A stretch of 64,000 bases of DNA from Harmothoe impar (taxonomy: Eukaryota > Annelida > Polychaeta > Phyllodocida > Polynoidae): the NCBI GenBank assembly GCA_947462335.1, contig OX381714.1, forward strand, positions 58,263,800 to 58,327,799. The letters run 5' to 3'. Under the pieces are notes generated by a model. That model was not told the DNA's origin. It searched no databases and worked only from the letters and a program-made list of their open reading frames with translations. This document shows, one piece after another, positions 9,520-20,619 of this stretch (position 1 is the stretch's first letter; every line of letters starts with the position of its first letter). A program made the translations under genes and the position numbers.

Positions 9520-12225
9520 TATTCATTTACTGTTCTATCAGTTAATTACCTATATGCGTTGTATTTTAACTACTTTACACAGATATGCATATAGACGTAT
9601 AGGTCTAAATGTATAAATGCTCGTAGCTTGCTACTCCTCCACCCATAGAGGTCGTGAATGAGCTCTACGCGAGTCCCTGGGACAGCAGTTCTTGGTCAGC
9701 TTTTTGGGGTATAAATTAAGAAACTTGTCCTCTTTTTCCTTCAATAATCGGATTACTTTCTTTTGTTGCAAAAAGATGATGCTAACTACTAACAGCTTCT
9801 CCTCTCCGTTTCTTGGAGATCCCACTACCCTACCTGGTTCAAATTTTCTTTTTAATTAATTAATTCAATATCGGAAAGTTGCTGAATTGCTAATATCATT
9901 TTTCTTTTTTCTTTGCCAAAGGTTATCTTATTAAATTTCCTTTTCATTTATTACATTCACGAGTTTAGTAATTACTGCGGACAGTTATATTTAGAGCAGA
10001 TATTCAAATTTCGACAATTCAATCATTTTAATGATAGCAGCAGCACACAGCATCTTGTATTAATATACATCTGTAAATACCCGTCTCACATGAGTCGCTC
10101 GTCTGCTTTCAGGGAAGGAAAAATAGGTAGTGCTTCGCTTGATATTTAGGAGTTTTCACGAGGATTATCAGGAAATCAATCCTCTTAACTACTCAGCCTG
10201 CTACAGTTTTGAATCCTTCCAGCATGTACATAGACTATATGATAACCAAAGGCTATATGGCTCTTGTCCAAACCAACAGAAAGAGATGCTCACTTGGGGC
10301 AGGGGAAATGGATTCTGCAAGCTAAGCAAAATTGTTGACCTTCACAAGCGTCCTCTGCATCTCATCATTCTGCCTGGAGAAATAACAAGTAACTTAAGAC
10401 CACCCACTTACAAAAGGAGCTATTTGATCCTACAATACTCCAGTGGGTATAATATTGCCTGGCTATAAGGAGAAGGGGAGGAGAGGAAGGTGTTTCTGCT
10501 TCACCGAGTAAATTGATGACAGAGTTTGTACACACACATGCAGGCCGTGCAGACGTGTGCCAGTCTACCTGGTACAACATGCACAATAGCATGTCCACCT
10601 CTGCTGACTGTACAACTTCTGAGACACATACAAGATCAATGACAGGCCTCCAGGGCTGCACTGCTGCTAGATGTGGTAAACAATTAGATACATCTCAAAC
10701 ACTGCCTCTGGATGAGGATGTCTAGTCAAGCAGGCAACAACTTTGGTGTTTACTGAGACAAGATGTGTGTGTAAGGAGTGGGTGGGTGGGGGGGGGGGGG
10801 TGATGATGTTAAGGCAGGCAGACATAGCACTAGTAGGAGGGAAGTGAAGAGAGACTTAACATGCAACATAGTGTGCCTGCCCCTGCCCAGCCCCCACTGC
10901 TGACTGCCTCACCTACAGGAGGAGATTTGTTTAATATGTGCACAGGAAGCTGGAGCCACTCAATTAAAGCTAACTGAGCTTCAAAACCAGCAGCCCAGCA
11001 ATTATGTCAACGACTCTGCATCCATACACAATATTTACTATAGCTCTCTTTAGCTTACAGTATGAACAAACACGCACTGTGGCGTAGGGAGAGTGGGAGG
11101 GGGGGGGAGCAAAAACCATGGAGGAGAGGGCTGGGGGTGGGGGTGGGGGGCTGAATGTGTGTACCCCCCCAAAAAAAATAAGTTCCCAGGCCTTACATCT
11201 CCCATTATAATATAGGTCCATATAGAATAGTGATACGCTCTCCTTCCTTGGTGGCCATTCTCTTCTTTTGACACTTTTCTTTCAAACATTGCTGACAAAA
11301 AGTCAAGATTGATATATATGCTTAACAAAGAGACAAAAACGCTGGTAACCTGGTACAAAGAGGTGGGAACTGGCAAGTGTAACCAAGAGTTGGTGCTTGA
11401 ACAGCAACCTCTAGAGGGTACAGGAAAGGCTGTTTACAGGAGGCCTGGTTCCCAATCAGAACTAAAGTGCCCAAAATACCGCCTTTCTCTACACACACTA
11501 TTTAAAGCATGTTTATGCGTGGGTGTGCATAGGTCTGGGAATCTGCGGCAGCCCGGCAGATGAAGCTCATCAAATGATGACTTTCAATTGGCAAAGTGAA
11601 TTATACCACCGCTCTGATCTGACACTTTCATTATTACAACAGAAAATCATTGTCTGCTTCAGTATTCAAAGCGAAGCTACCTTATCCAAAATGGTCGCAT
11701 CCATTTAAGATGGCTGCCACCCAGATGGCGGGAAGCTATGGCAGGGTCTGGTATGAGGAAGCCATTCCAGTCCGCCGCTGGTAAAATTCACTTAGCTAAG
11801 GCAATCTCAAAGTCTCGGTTGTCCACACACTTAGAATTGCGATAAGGAAGTCTTTGATTCGGGTAACTCAATAGAAGAAATGGCTGTCCTCAATGGAGGG
11901 AATTGCGGCTGATTTACCGTAATGTGATGAAGGTAGATCAGCCTGACAGCCGCAATGTGTGAAGCAATGTCCCACTGCCTTCTGTACAGTCCATTCTCGT
12001 GTACCCTGGTCTTCCAATATTGGCAGATGCACCTCTACTACACAATACAACCATTTTAATATTGGGCCACAGCTACTTTCTTCTTTTTAAATGTAATTTC
12101 CGAAGTGCAAGATTCATAAATCAGACTGACTGAAAGTCGAAGTGAAAAGAAGAACAGCAATCGGAAAGACTATATATATATAGCTACAAATTATATATAA
12201 CTGGTATTAGTTGCTATGCACAGTG
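9520..12225. other. Single-copy non-coding sequence
   Basis: Contains scattered short frames without recognisable domains, a G run at about 10787-10800, further C/G runs near 11100-11170, and three YY1/PHO-like sites at 11688-11732. No repeat copies were seen. If a gene is here, its exons are too short to recognise by eye. Confidence 0.35.
11688..11732 (+). promoter_or_regulatory. Cluster of three YY1/PHO-like motifs
   Basis: AAAATGGTCGC, AAGATGGCTGCC and CAGATGGCGGG lie within 45 bp in the same orientation. Each contains the ATGG core of the YY1/PHO site (AAGATGGCGGC), and the middle one is the closest. Function is inferred from motif density only. Confidence 0.3.
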
Positions 12226-12413
12226 TATTGTAAACATAGATATTTTCGCGATTTTGAAATATCTGCGAAAATATGTACACAGCGAATATTTATACAGTAT
12301 TGAATCAAATAGCCAAACAGCCGAAATCCCCGAATTTTAATACCAGCGAAAATGTCCTTTTTAGCAAATTCGCGAACATTTTTACACATGAAAATATCAA
12401 CATTTACAGTATA
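12226..12413. mobile_element. Palindromic MITE related to the 7519-7684 element
   Basis: TATTGTAAACATAGATATTTTC on the left (through 12247) matches the complement of GAAAATATCAACATTTACAGTA on the right. The interior repeats TTCGCGATTTTGAAAT and CAGCGAAAATGTCC in the same palindromic layout as the element at 7519. TA flanks are consistent with a mariner-type target. Confidence 0.65.
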
Positions 12414-12592
12414 CTGTCTTATACTGCCTTCGTATTAACGACCATTACCCGCGCATCGTGTTACTACTACCACTATAGGTATACTATAGACTATTCTAAG
12501 ACAGGATTCCAGATCAAAGGGCCTCGTTATGTCATGTGTGTGTGCTCATTATGACTCTTTGGTACCAGAGAATGCCGCCAGGTGGGACAGGT

Positions 12593-12660
12593 GAGCAGCT
12601 CACGGCCTGCAGGAGCTGCTCACCACTGACGTCACGTCATGACGTCAGGTTGTGACGTCA
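12593..12660. promoter_or_regulatory. Compound motif cluster: two GAGCAGCTC and three TGACGTCA
   Basis: GAGCAGCTC at 12593-12601 and its complement GAGCTGCTC at 12613-12621 are followed by three perfect TGACGTCA palindromes (CREB/ATF-type sites) at 12627-12634, 12640-12647 and 12653-12660. The start-to-start spacing is exactly 13 bp. Such order suggests an enhancer, promoter or insulator element. The factor that might bind GAGCAGCTC is unknown. Confidence 0.5.
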
Positions 12661-12783
12661 CAGTCACCTGTAACACCAGTGACAGGTACACCCCCGCCTG
12701 ATATCTAATCTACTGTAAACTGAGACCTGTTGTTATATATTATATTTACATGTTACAGGAGAAATAAGGTGGGGCGGGTGTGT

Positions 12784-12806
12784 GGGTGGGTGGGGGGGGG
12801 GGGGGT
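12784..12806. repeat. Oligo(G) tract
   Basis: GGTGGGTGGGTGGGG followed by an uninterrupted G run, one of many in the window and a potential G-quadruplex. Confidence 0.85.
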
Positions 12807-12897
12807 TGAGGCAGAGCAGAGATGCAGGCAGGTCAGCAGGCAAGAACAAAGTTTAGTAAATGTAAAAGCCATGGCAAATATACCTGTAGGGGGAGGG

Positions 12898-12963
12898 GGG
12901 TCGCTTCGCCCCTCTGACTGGTTATTTCATGGTAGAACAGTTTGAATCTTGTAACCAGGACCT
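12898..12963. repeat. Dispersed repeat fragment, copy 1 of 2
   Basis: The stretch CCTCTGACTGGTTATTT, then TGGTAGAACAGT, TTGAATCTTGTAACCAGG recurs with substitutions at about 52995-53075. The family is not recognised. Confidence 0.55.
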
Positions 12964-12994
12964 AAATAAAACCGTATAATTTTTTTTTTTTAAG

Positions 12995-12995
12995 T

Positions 12996-13066
<71 letters not shown>
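12995..13066. repeat. (CAGG)n microsatellite
   Basis: About 17 tandem GGCA units, immediately after a run of T. Cys-Leu-Pro-Ala repeats read on the minus strand are a by-product. Confidence 0.97.
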
Positions 13067-13067
<1 letters not shown>

Positions 13068-13069
13068 TG

Positions 13070-14580
13070 GCACTGAGGCATGGAGGAAGGAATGTAGCCA
13101 GGTAGGCAGGGAAGTCATGGAGGGAAATGAGGGGAGCAGGCAGGCATGCATGATGTAGGAAGTGATGTATGGGAGATTAGAGCAATATGCAGGACTCAGT
13201 AGGGTAATGAGAGGAATCAAAGACTAGACTAGCGAACAATAAGTCAATCATAGACATTACGACCAGGTGGCAGACAAAAGCCACATCATGACTCGGTCAC
13301 CGTGGAACAGTTACCTGTCAATGGCCTGAGGCTTGAAAGAAAGTTAGCTTTAGACGCTCGCCCCTCACCCGAGGACATAGTTATGCAAACTAATTGGGTA
13401 ATGATTCGGAGAATGAAGACTGCGTGGGGTCTCTAGTCGACATTTACAGGCACACCAAGAGCCGTTATATCAGTGCTGTCTGATCCTCTGTAGAGCCAGG
13501 TTCCAGGATACCATGGTGTCTATTGGTTATATAAACTCTCATAGGGATAACTGTCTAAACATGGCATGGCATTGAAGATGATGTCAATTAAAGTCTCTAC
13601 ACCTGTAGAAAGAATGTATCAAAAGACTGTGTGGCTCTTTCAAAATGTGATAATTATCACACCCCCTTCTGTATCGGTGACAGCATAATTGGACATGATA
13701 AATAATCTATGAACCCCTAACACATTTATAGGGCGTGAAAGTGAAAGTAGCACATGCAAGCGTTAAGCGTGACGGACAAAACCATAATCAAATGGCGAAA
13801 CAGCCCATGAAAACTGGGAATATTCAGCGATTGATATTCTAATAAATAACCTTGGGTCCACGTTTGACGTCACCATGAGGAATCTGAAAGTGAAAGTATG
13901 TGGTCCTATATTTCAGAGAAGTAAGTTGGGTATCCAGAAAATCCCTGAAAAGGTACCCAATTACCCTTAAACCGCTTTTTTCAGTATATATCTAAACAGC
14001 GGAATGATCTTTGAAATCCCTATTTTCAGGAAAATCCCTGAGCACTTACATCTCTGTATATTTGGATAACTTCCCGATGTACTAATTTGATGAACTTGCC
14101 GAAAACTTAGACGCAGGCCAATGCGGCATGTGTAGCAAGATCCTGCACAGGCCGTTTGTCTTCTACACAGGCCAAATAGAACTAACGTACTAACATACTA
14201 ATTCATATTGATAAATACAGGTGTTCTTTTGATGAGAACTGTCAAAATATACTGCGAAATATGTAAATCTATCACGATTCTGCATTGGCAAAAGCAGATG
14301 TGCCGGTGTCAGTTCGGCAACACTGGAATAATAGTATGTATATATATTGTAGTTAATTGACTCAATACAGGCAAACACAGGGGCACTGACTAATTCTGAT
14401 TAATTGATTACTATGGAGTGATGGAGGAGAATCCGGTCTGCTTCATGTAAGAATAAAACCGTACTCAATATATCCGTAATATTAAGAGGCTGTTGGATGC
14501 CCATGGTAGCAACAAAACCTGCTTCATTTTCCATCTGGAATTTCCTGGTGTGCATGGTAACAAGTGGAAATACAAATGTC
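13070..14580. other. Single-copy non-coding sequence
   Basis: No genes were recognised. The segment 13914-14058 (AGTTGGGTATCCAG, CCCTGAAAAGGTACCCAATT, CCCTTAAACCGC) is a dispersed repeat with a second copy at 48235-48330. A TGACGTCA lies at 13865-13872. Confidence 0.45.
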
Positions 14581-14601
14581 ACAATTTTACTCCATTTTTT
14601 T

Positions 14602-14636
14602 CCTCTTGATAGGTGCCTCCTGCACCTATCAAGAGG
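14602..14636. repeat. Perfect 15-bp hairpin with 5-nt loop
   Basis: CCTCTTGATAGGTGC, loop CTCCT, then GCACCTATCAAGAGG. The arms match at all 15 positions and are preceded by a run of T. In a eukaryote this is not a terminator; it may be a structured RNA, a cruciform site or the remnant of a palindromic repeat. Confidence 0.85.
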
Positions 14637-14639
14637 GCT

Positions 14640-16385
14640 GCCACTTAAATCAGCCTGACTGTGGCATCCACCTGACCATGCCCCTCACTCCTCCTGTACC
14701 TGTTCCTCATTCCTCCAGTACATCAGGTTTCTACGAACCCACTCATTAACCACGGGAGTTGCTTCCCAGAACACTTTAACCCAACATCTGAGGTAGATTT
14801 GTAAATGTACTTTTTATCAGACCTGCCTGGGTGAGAGCATCTCCAGCCACCCTAGTGACTCATGCGAGCTGCTCTTCTGCATAGTACAGCAAGTCATCTG
14901 AGTAGCTCGGCATGGTAAATGAGCAATCCATATGAATAAGGCTCACCCTGGTGTATGATGGCGAGCACCTCAGTGACCCCTTATACAGACTGTAGCACCC
15001 TACCAGCTCCAGGGGGTCTCAGTTATTCACTGTATAACATAGATAGAGGCTGTGTGATGGGGCCTGCATGGATGTACTTATAATCCAATAGTGCGCCGCT
15101 TATATCAACATTCTACTTAGGGAAGATCAACCAAGTTAGCCACGCTTACCTGCAAATATGAGAGAAACTATGATGGGTGGGAATATCCACTGCACCCATT
15201 TCCATTGCTTGTTTGGAACAGGGGTAAATATTGGTAGTGAATTTGTCAGTGAATTATGGGTATTATTCAGAAAATGATATCCTTGAGGACACATCAAAGT
15301 GGTGTGTACCCTAAAACCTTCCGTCCAAGCTGAACACTTGTTTTAGCAGCACCTAGACTAGAACTATGAAATCAAATAAATGCTGGCTTTGATTCGCATA
15401 TAAACATGGGGTTTTATTGTATATCTTGAATGATATACATCATTCATTTTAAGAAACTTTAAATCACCCAATGTCCATATTGCTTGAACAACAGGGAAGT
15501 TTCTGACCCATATCTAATATAACTGGACACCACACTGAGTACCAAAAGGTCTGGGTGCATCCAACATAGTGGGTGTCTACCGTACTGGGAGGTAGCGATA
15601 AAGTCTGGGCTACATTATTCATATAGCGCCTGCTGGCTCCTTCACAAATCAGCCCTGGCAGTATATAGATGGATGCCACACCAGCTAGAACAGATAGGTG
15701 ACAGATTACAGATGATGGACGATATCGGAGATGACGCACACCAGATAGCACACAATGCTAGATATAATGAATGATGCCAGCAAGAATGGACGAACCCTTG
15801 AGCGGACGGGAAAGAAAGCAAGAAAGATATAAGGAACCAATCAAGCAAGCAAGAAGCAACCAAGCAATTTGGCAGTGAAGAAGTATATTCTTGGCTACTC
15901 AGAATGGCCCCAAGCTATATTTGCTTGCCCCTTTCTCCACGTAAAAGTGCATGCATCATTTAGGATAACAGTATGTAGGCCTATCGATCAAGTACCTCAC
16001 AGGTAAAATACACTCAAGAAAACTCTAACTTCTGGATAGACAGTTAACTAAAATACAGCCCCCTAGCACTAAGATATGGAAATTCCAATAATGAGCTGCA
16101 GCGACATGAGAAGATGGGAGTTTAATAAGATAGAAAGCAAACTGACGACTGGTTGGGTTGGGCTGGAAGGCCCCCATATGTGGAGTAGAGGCAGGCAGGG
16201 GGTGAATTGACAAGCATTATAGCCAGCCCCAGGCCAGCACGGCCGGTCTAGGTCTGGTGATGAATCGATCTGCGCATGGCCGGGGGCGTGCTGCTTACGT
16301 CACTACCGGCTCCGTCGGCGCGTGGAGGAGCGGCATCAAGGTGCGCCGTGCCGACCACGGTAGGGGGGGGGGGGTGCAGAAAGGT
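14640..16385. other. Single-copy non-coding sequence
   Basis: No repeat family and no credible exon were seen. A GAGCTGCTC motif lies at 14866-14874. The last 170 bases (about 16210-16385) are rich in CpG and contain TTACGTCA, which could belong to a promoter for the possible exon on the minus strand at 16668-16892 or be unrelated. Confidence 0.35.
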
Positions 16386-16575
16386 ACCGTTATGACTCCT
16401 TTAAGCGCCGGGTTATAAAATAAGCGCCGGTCTTGGATAAGCGTAGGGGTAGTACAGGGGGTATCGGAAGTATAAAAGACTAAGCACTGTATCTTGACTA
16501 AGAGCATGCTTTGTATAAGCACCGGGGTACATTGGTATTGAAATCTCTAAGCGCCCAGGCGATTTAACACGCCAT
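16386..16575. mobile_element. AAGCGC-type palindromic element, copy 1
   Basis: The sequence repeats TTTAAGCGCCGGG, ATAAGCGCCGGTCTTGGATAAG, GTATAAGCACCGGGG and TCTAAGCGCCCAGGCG, each of which recurs in the elements at 31099-31260 and 49938-50042. It begins near GTACCGTTATG and ends near GGCGATTTAAC. Ends are diverged, so borders are approximate. Confidence 0.55.
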
Positions 16576-16667
16576 TGTGGTAATGTGGTCGGGAGGTGCG
16601 GGTGTGAGTGATGCTTGCCGGAGTAGCGCACATGGACGAGCGAACCGCGCCTATATTCACGTTTTAC

Positions 16668-16892
16668 TTGCGGAATAAATTCTCCAGACCCTCTTTCCAT
16701 CCTGCTGCTGTTTCCCACTCGCTGGATTTCTTTTTGTCTCGTCCCATTCAAACCGACATCGTATCTTGTCGTCAGCTCCTCTGCGTTCCAAATAAATTCC
16801 TGTCCAGTCCGCAGCACGCCATAGGTTTTGAGAACGCCGACCACAAAGGGAAGGGACCAGTAAAAAGTCCACCAGTATTTAAAGACGCCCAT
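16668..16892 (-). CDS. Possible first coding exon, 75 codons, function unknown
   Basis: I do not recognise this protein. An ATG at 16892 follows an in-frame TAA 30 bases upstream and opens a frame whose residues 5-24 are hydrophobic and aromatic (KYWWTFYWSLPF then VVGVL), like a membrane anchor or signal-anchor. The following residues are mixed and charged. The frame stays open past CAA|GTAAAA at 16667, a weak but legal splice donor; beyond about 16575 it runs into transposon-derived sequence, so a real exon would have to end before that. A CpG-rich block lies downstream at 16210-16385, on the wrong side for its promoter. No partner exon was found. A chance frame is at least as likely. Confidence 0.22.
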
Positions 16893-16899
16893 CAAACCA

Positions 16900-17482
16900 A
16901 CAGCTACATCAGTGAAGCATTAATTGACTAATTAATTTAATAATTGACGAGTGAATCAGAGGCCGGGCGGTGTGATTCCCACCGAGCACTTCTGGGACAT
17001 TTGTAATATGCACCAGGGGAGTAGCAGCCATGGAGAAGTAACTAATGGGTAGAAGTAAACGGTATATTTTCACTGGAGATTAGTAATCCTGCCAATGGAA
17101 AGTGCTCCCCACTCAGCTAAGCAGCAAACCCTCACGGCCTGCTTGAGGTGCACTGTGCAGTCGTATTATCGGCGGCAGGAAAGCAGGAGGATGGATATTT
17201 ATAGAGCAGCTCGATCCGCCTCCAAGACAGGTCATTACTAACTCAGTTGGTGGCCTAGATTGTGAGTCAATCAATCAGCCAGCTGCAATAAACCCCGATA
17301 AGCCGACCTGATGATGGCAGATCTGCAGCATGTTATGGTGTTTTTATGCACACAGAAAATGGTTGGGTTTATAACTAAGTGGGGAATGAAGTCAATGGTA
17401 CTCACAAGAGGCCAAAAGTAAATAGTAACTCTTATACCAGGGAGAGGCGGGGGGGGGGGAGTTATTAAGAGGAAATATTTGG
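16900..17482. other. Single-copy non-coding sequence
   Basis: No genes or repeats were recognised. An AT-rich stretch near 16920-16945 contains two TTAATT homeodomain-type cores. A run of G lies at about 17448-17459. Confidence 0.4.
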
Positions 17483-17741
17483 GAGCAGCTCAGTCCATGA
17501 GCAGCTCTTGGAGCAGCTCAGCGGACAGGAGCAGATCACGAGAGCATCTAGGCAACGGCTATATGCTGACCTGACGGTGGGGTAAATGATTTAGACCCTG
17601 CAGGCTCCTTGAGGGAAACAGGGTAATGGCAGGAGGACGGCCGCGCCCTGTCTGGATCTGCATCTCGGCGAGCAGCTCAGGGAGAAGTCACTGGGTGCGA
17701 GCAGCTCGAGGCGAGCAGCTCAGGGGGAGGCGGAGCAGCTC
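17483..17741. promoter_or_regulatory. Cluster of seven exact GAGCAGCTC motifs
   Basis: Exact copies begin at 17483, 17499, 17511, 17670, 17699, 17713 and 17733, all on the same strand, with a near copy (GAGCAGATC) at 17529. The sequences between copies differ, so this is not a tandem repeat; only the 9-mer is held constant. The segment is more GC-rich than its surroundings. A cis-regulatory module is a plausible reading but is inference. Confidence 0.45.
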
Positions 17742-17759
17742 CGATAGGGCAGGTCACGG

Positions 17760-18691
17760 CCTAGCAACAAAGCATCCACAAGCCCCACTGTACATCATGG
17801 GGTAGGGGGTTGTTTACTATCTATGGCTGTATCCATTGGTTGGCTATAGGTTACATTTTTCCTATTTAGATTTAACAGACCTGGGCCCTGAGTGTTAGAA
17901 TCAAGAGATAGACCAACATTTAATTAACAGTATATAACCACCATGGTGGCTCCAGCGAAATGTACATTGACAGGGTCATTTTTCTGTCGTTATATGGACC
18001 TTGAGATGTATGTGATATAGTGGATGACCTTCGAAACTGTTTTGTTTGCAGTCAGCTGGGAACTTACAAGGGAATCTAGACTGGAACATGTTTTTACGAT
18101 TTTTTCGCTGGTTTTGGTAAATAAAGTTGACCTGACAGAAATTATCTAGAGGCCGTTTTTCTGACTTTATCACCCTAATCGACCCCAAGAAATAGGTCAA
18201 GGAATGCCAAGAGCAACTTTTGCAATAACAAGACACACTAACGCCATTCCTGCCCAGCCTCCGACTGTAAGGTGTAAACTCACCTTAACGCCCCAGTCTC
18301 TCAACTCACGTTAAGCCCAACCCAGCACCATGTTGTGGAGGTTCTTGTATCTCCGCACTCAGACACCCCCCCCTCCTCCCAGGCACCGCCCTCACTGGTT
18401 CATACCCCTCCCTTTAGCCTTAGAACTTCCACACCCCCATCCCACCCCCCTCCCCACATATATATACTCCTCTCCTCATGGATATAACATGAGCTTCTCT
18501 TACCTAGAAATGAGTTTCAAGACGTTACAGACCATCACAGCATGAATGTTTTTGGAAAAGGGTGTCTTATCAGCTGGTGGTATACTTGAAATGTCTAAAG
18601 ATCTTTAAAGAGATTTTTCAGACGAGGTCATGTACTCGTCAGCTGCTCGTATTTGACAAGATTCTCGAATTGATTACAACACACTCAGTGA
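17760..18691. other. Single-copy non-coding sequence
   Basis: No gene, tandem repeat or MITE was seen. A pyrimidine-rich part lies at 18360-18480. Confidence 0.4.
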
Positions 18692-18921
18692 CACCCTGGG
18701 GGCCCTTGATAGGGGGTTCCCATGTCACATGTCGATTTTAAGAAATGCCCATGTCGCCATATCAATTTTAAGAAATGCTCATCTCGCCGTATCGATTTGA
18801 AGAAATGTCCCATATCCCATGTTACTATCTATTCCCCCCCCCCTCCCCTGTCCCATGTCACTAAGCCCCAAAAGGGTCCATGTCGCCGTGTCGAATTTAA
18901 GGGTCTAGGGCCATACCCTGG
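18692..18921 (+). mobile_element. hAT-like GGGCCC MITE, copy 1, with 8-bp target duplication
   Basis: Element 18700-18913 begins GGGCCCTTGAT and ends CTAGGGCCA, so the ends are short inverted repeats (GGCCCTTGA against GGCCCTAGA). It is flanked by CACCCTGG and TACCCTGG (7 of 8 identical). Inside are repeated modules of the type CATGTCGATTTTAAGAAATG. An 8-bp duplication is typical of hAT transposons. Confidence 0.8.
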
Positions 18922-19361
18922 TCAAAAAAATACCTTTTTCCCCCGTCAGAAAGCCAACCATTTCTTGCGGTAGGGGTCTCTATTGGAGTAAGTTACAGTT
19001 TCACGCGCTACCTGATAGTAAATGTAAGTATGTGTGGTGGTAGGAGGGGGTGATGTGTAGCCCCCCCCCCCCCCCAACCCCATCCCCTGGGGCGTTACCT
19101 TTCTGCTCTCATCAGGTGGCAGGAAACTAGGACATAACAAACTCTATCGGTGAGCCCGCAACAACATGGAGGGTATTGGGAAGGGCACTCCTAAGATAAA
19201 GTATACATGGACTATTATGAACCACTGGTATTATACTCATGTCTAAACGTCAGACTCAAGCTCACATTAACAAAGGTGCATACAGTGCCAAAGAACTGGG
19301 AGGAACTGTGTGGGAGCATGTATAGAGATATAATAAAAGATTTTTTATGTAGACCATATCA

Positions 19362-19383
19362 TGACGTCAGGTCTATGACGTCA
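19362..19383. promoter_or_regulatory. Pair of TGACGTCA palindromes
   Basis: Two full CREB/ATF-type sites at 19362-19369 and 19376-19383, start-to-start spacing 14 bp. Confidence 0.4.
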
Positions 19384-19672
19384 TATCTGCGCCTCGGCAA
19401 GCAACTCCTTACTGCGGCGATGGTCGGGCTGCCAAGCACGAGTCTCAACTGTGTGTGTGTGTGGGGGGGGGGGGGGGTGCTCAGAACCAGCCACTTCCGC
19501 TGTAAACACCACTTCCGGCTGTTTTCAATACCCAGAAGGCCGTGGGGTGTATCAGGCGGGGCCTCTGGCATCCCGCGGTGTAACCTGGGAAGAAAAAGCT
19601 ACAGTTAATGCTGAAACCGAGGCTGTGGCTGCTGTAAGCCCCACGAGGACGGCGCGACTTCCGCAGTAGGCA

Positions 19673-19727
19673 GCTGGGGGCTGGGGGCTGGGGGCTGGGG
19701 GCTGGGGGCTGGGGTGGGGGGGCTCCT
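19673..19727 (+). repeat. (CTGGGGG)n tandem repeat, G-quadruplex prone
   Basis: Six tandem copies of a 7-mer with five G each, followed by further G runs on the plus strand. Four or more G-tracts with short loops are enough for a G-quadruplex. Confidence 0.9.
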
Positions 19728-20363
19728 TCTTGGGCTGATCACCTTTTGTGTGAACATTTAAAGCCTCAGTGCCCCTATATATAGAGCTGAGTCTCGACTG
19801 CCCTCTGACTGTTACTGGACGTGCAGTAAGATCTGCGGGTTTAAAGGAAGTTGTAGGTCAGGGAGGGATATGTCATTGTAGACCAAATATAGGTGTGACG
19901 GAAATATTGCTATTGTAATGGACTTACACCAAGTCTGAGTGCCAGGTTCTGAATGAGCGTCCATCTTCAAAGCGATGAGGGTAGGGGGTCTTGACATACA
20001 TATTTTAAGCACTAAAAGTAAATCTTGAATAGGTGCCTGTCTGCACTAAGCGATGCGGTCACTCAGATTTAAAAATCCATTTGTATGTGCCAGTGTGCAT
20101 ATTCAGGATGCTATGTTATATATTTACTTTGACCATGTGGTTCTGTTATTTCCCATGTCTGTACGGAGTGTAAACAGCAGTGATACACGTCCGTGCAGAA
20201 TGCCCCTACAGAATGAGCTATGTGCACCCAGTCAGGAAACACAAATACATCCGAGCACCTCAGGAGCTGCTCAGGAGCCCCTTAGTAAGTGGAACTGCTC
20301 CTTCTGGATCCGCGCTTCCTTCTCCATTATCTTGGTTCTCCTTGAGCACAGCTCTGAGCTCAC

Positions 20364-20618
20364 TTAGCCCTCTAAGGGCCGCACAGTGCCTCAAGGCATT
20401 GCATTTGGCGGAATGGTACACCAATGCAGTATCGGCGACATACTAGCCAGTGCTGCATGAAATGGTGCATCATGGTGAATCTTCGGGGGGGGGGGGGGGG
20501 GAGGGGTATCGAACCTATAGAATCAGCATGATGCATGGATGAGGAACTGATCAGTCACTAGTCAAGGCCACATGAATGCATCATGACGATACATGGGCAT
20601 CGCTCACTAAAGAGTTAG
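20364..20618. mobile_element. TTAA-type palindromic MITE, copy d
   Basis: Starts TTAGCCCTCTAAGGGCCGCA and ends CACTAAAGAGTTAG, with GTGCTGCATGAAATGGTGCATC, CATGATGCATGGATGAGG and CATGAATGCATCATGACG in the middle. A G run of about 18 bases interrupts the centre. Confidence 0.7.
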
Positions 20619-20619
20619 T

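Larger units (their letters stand above)
18922..20363. other. Non-coding sequence with C/G runs
   Basis: Contains a C run at about 19059-19075, a G run at about 19461-19477, two TGACGTCA palindromes at 19362 and 19376, and the G-quadruplex-prone repeat listed separately. A TATATATAG at about 19776 could be a TATA box, without other support. Overlapping frames on both strands at 19207-19669 show no recognisable domain. Confidence 0.4.

Noticed and set aside
16413..16895. Full 160-codon minus-strand frame at this locus as one protein
   Set aside because: Its first codon is TTG, and its C-terminal third reads through an AAGCGC-type transposon. Only the first 75 codons are kept as a weak exon candidate.
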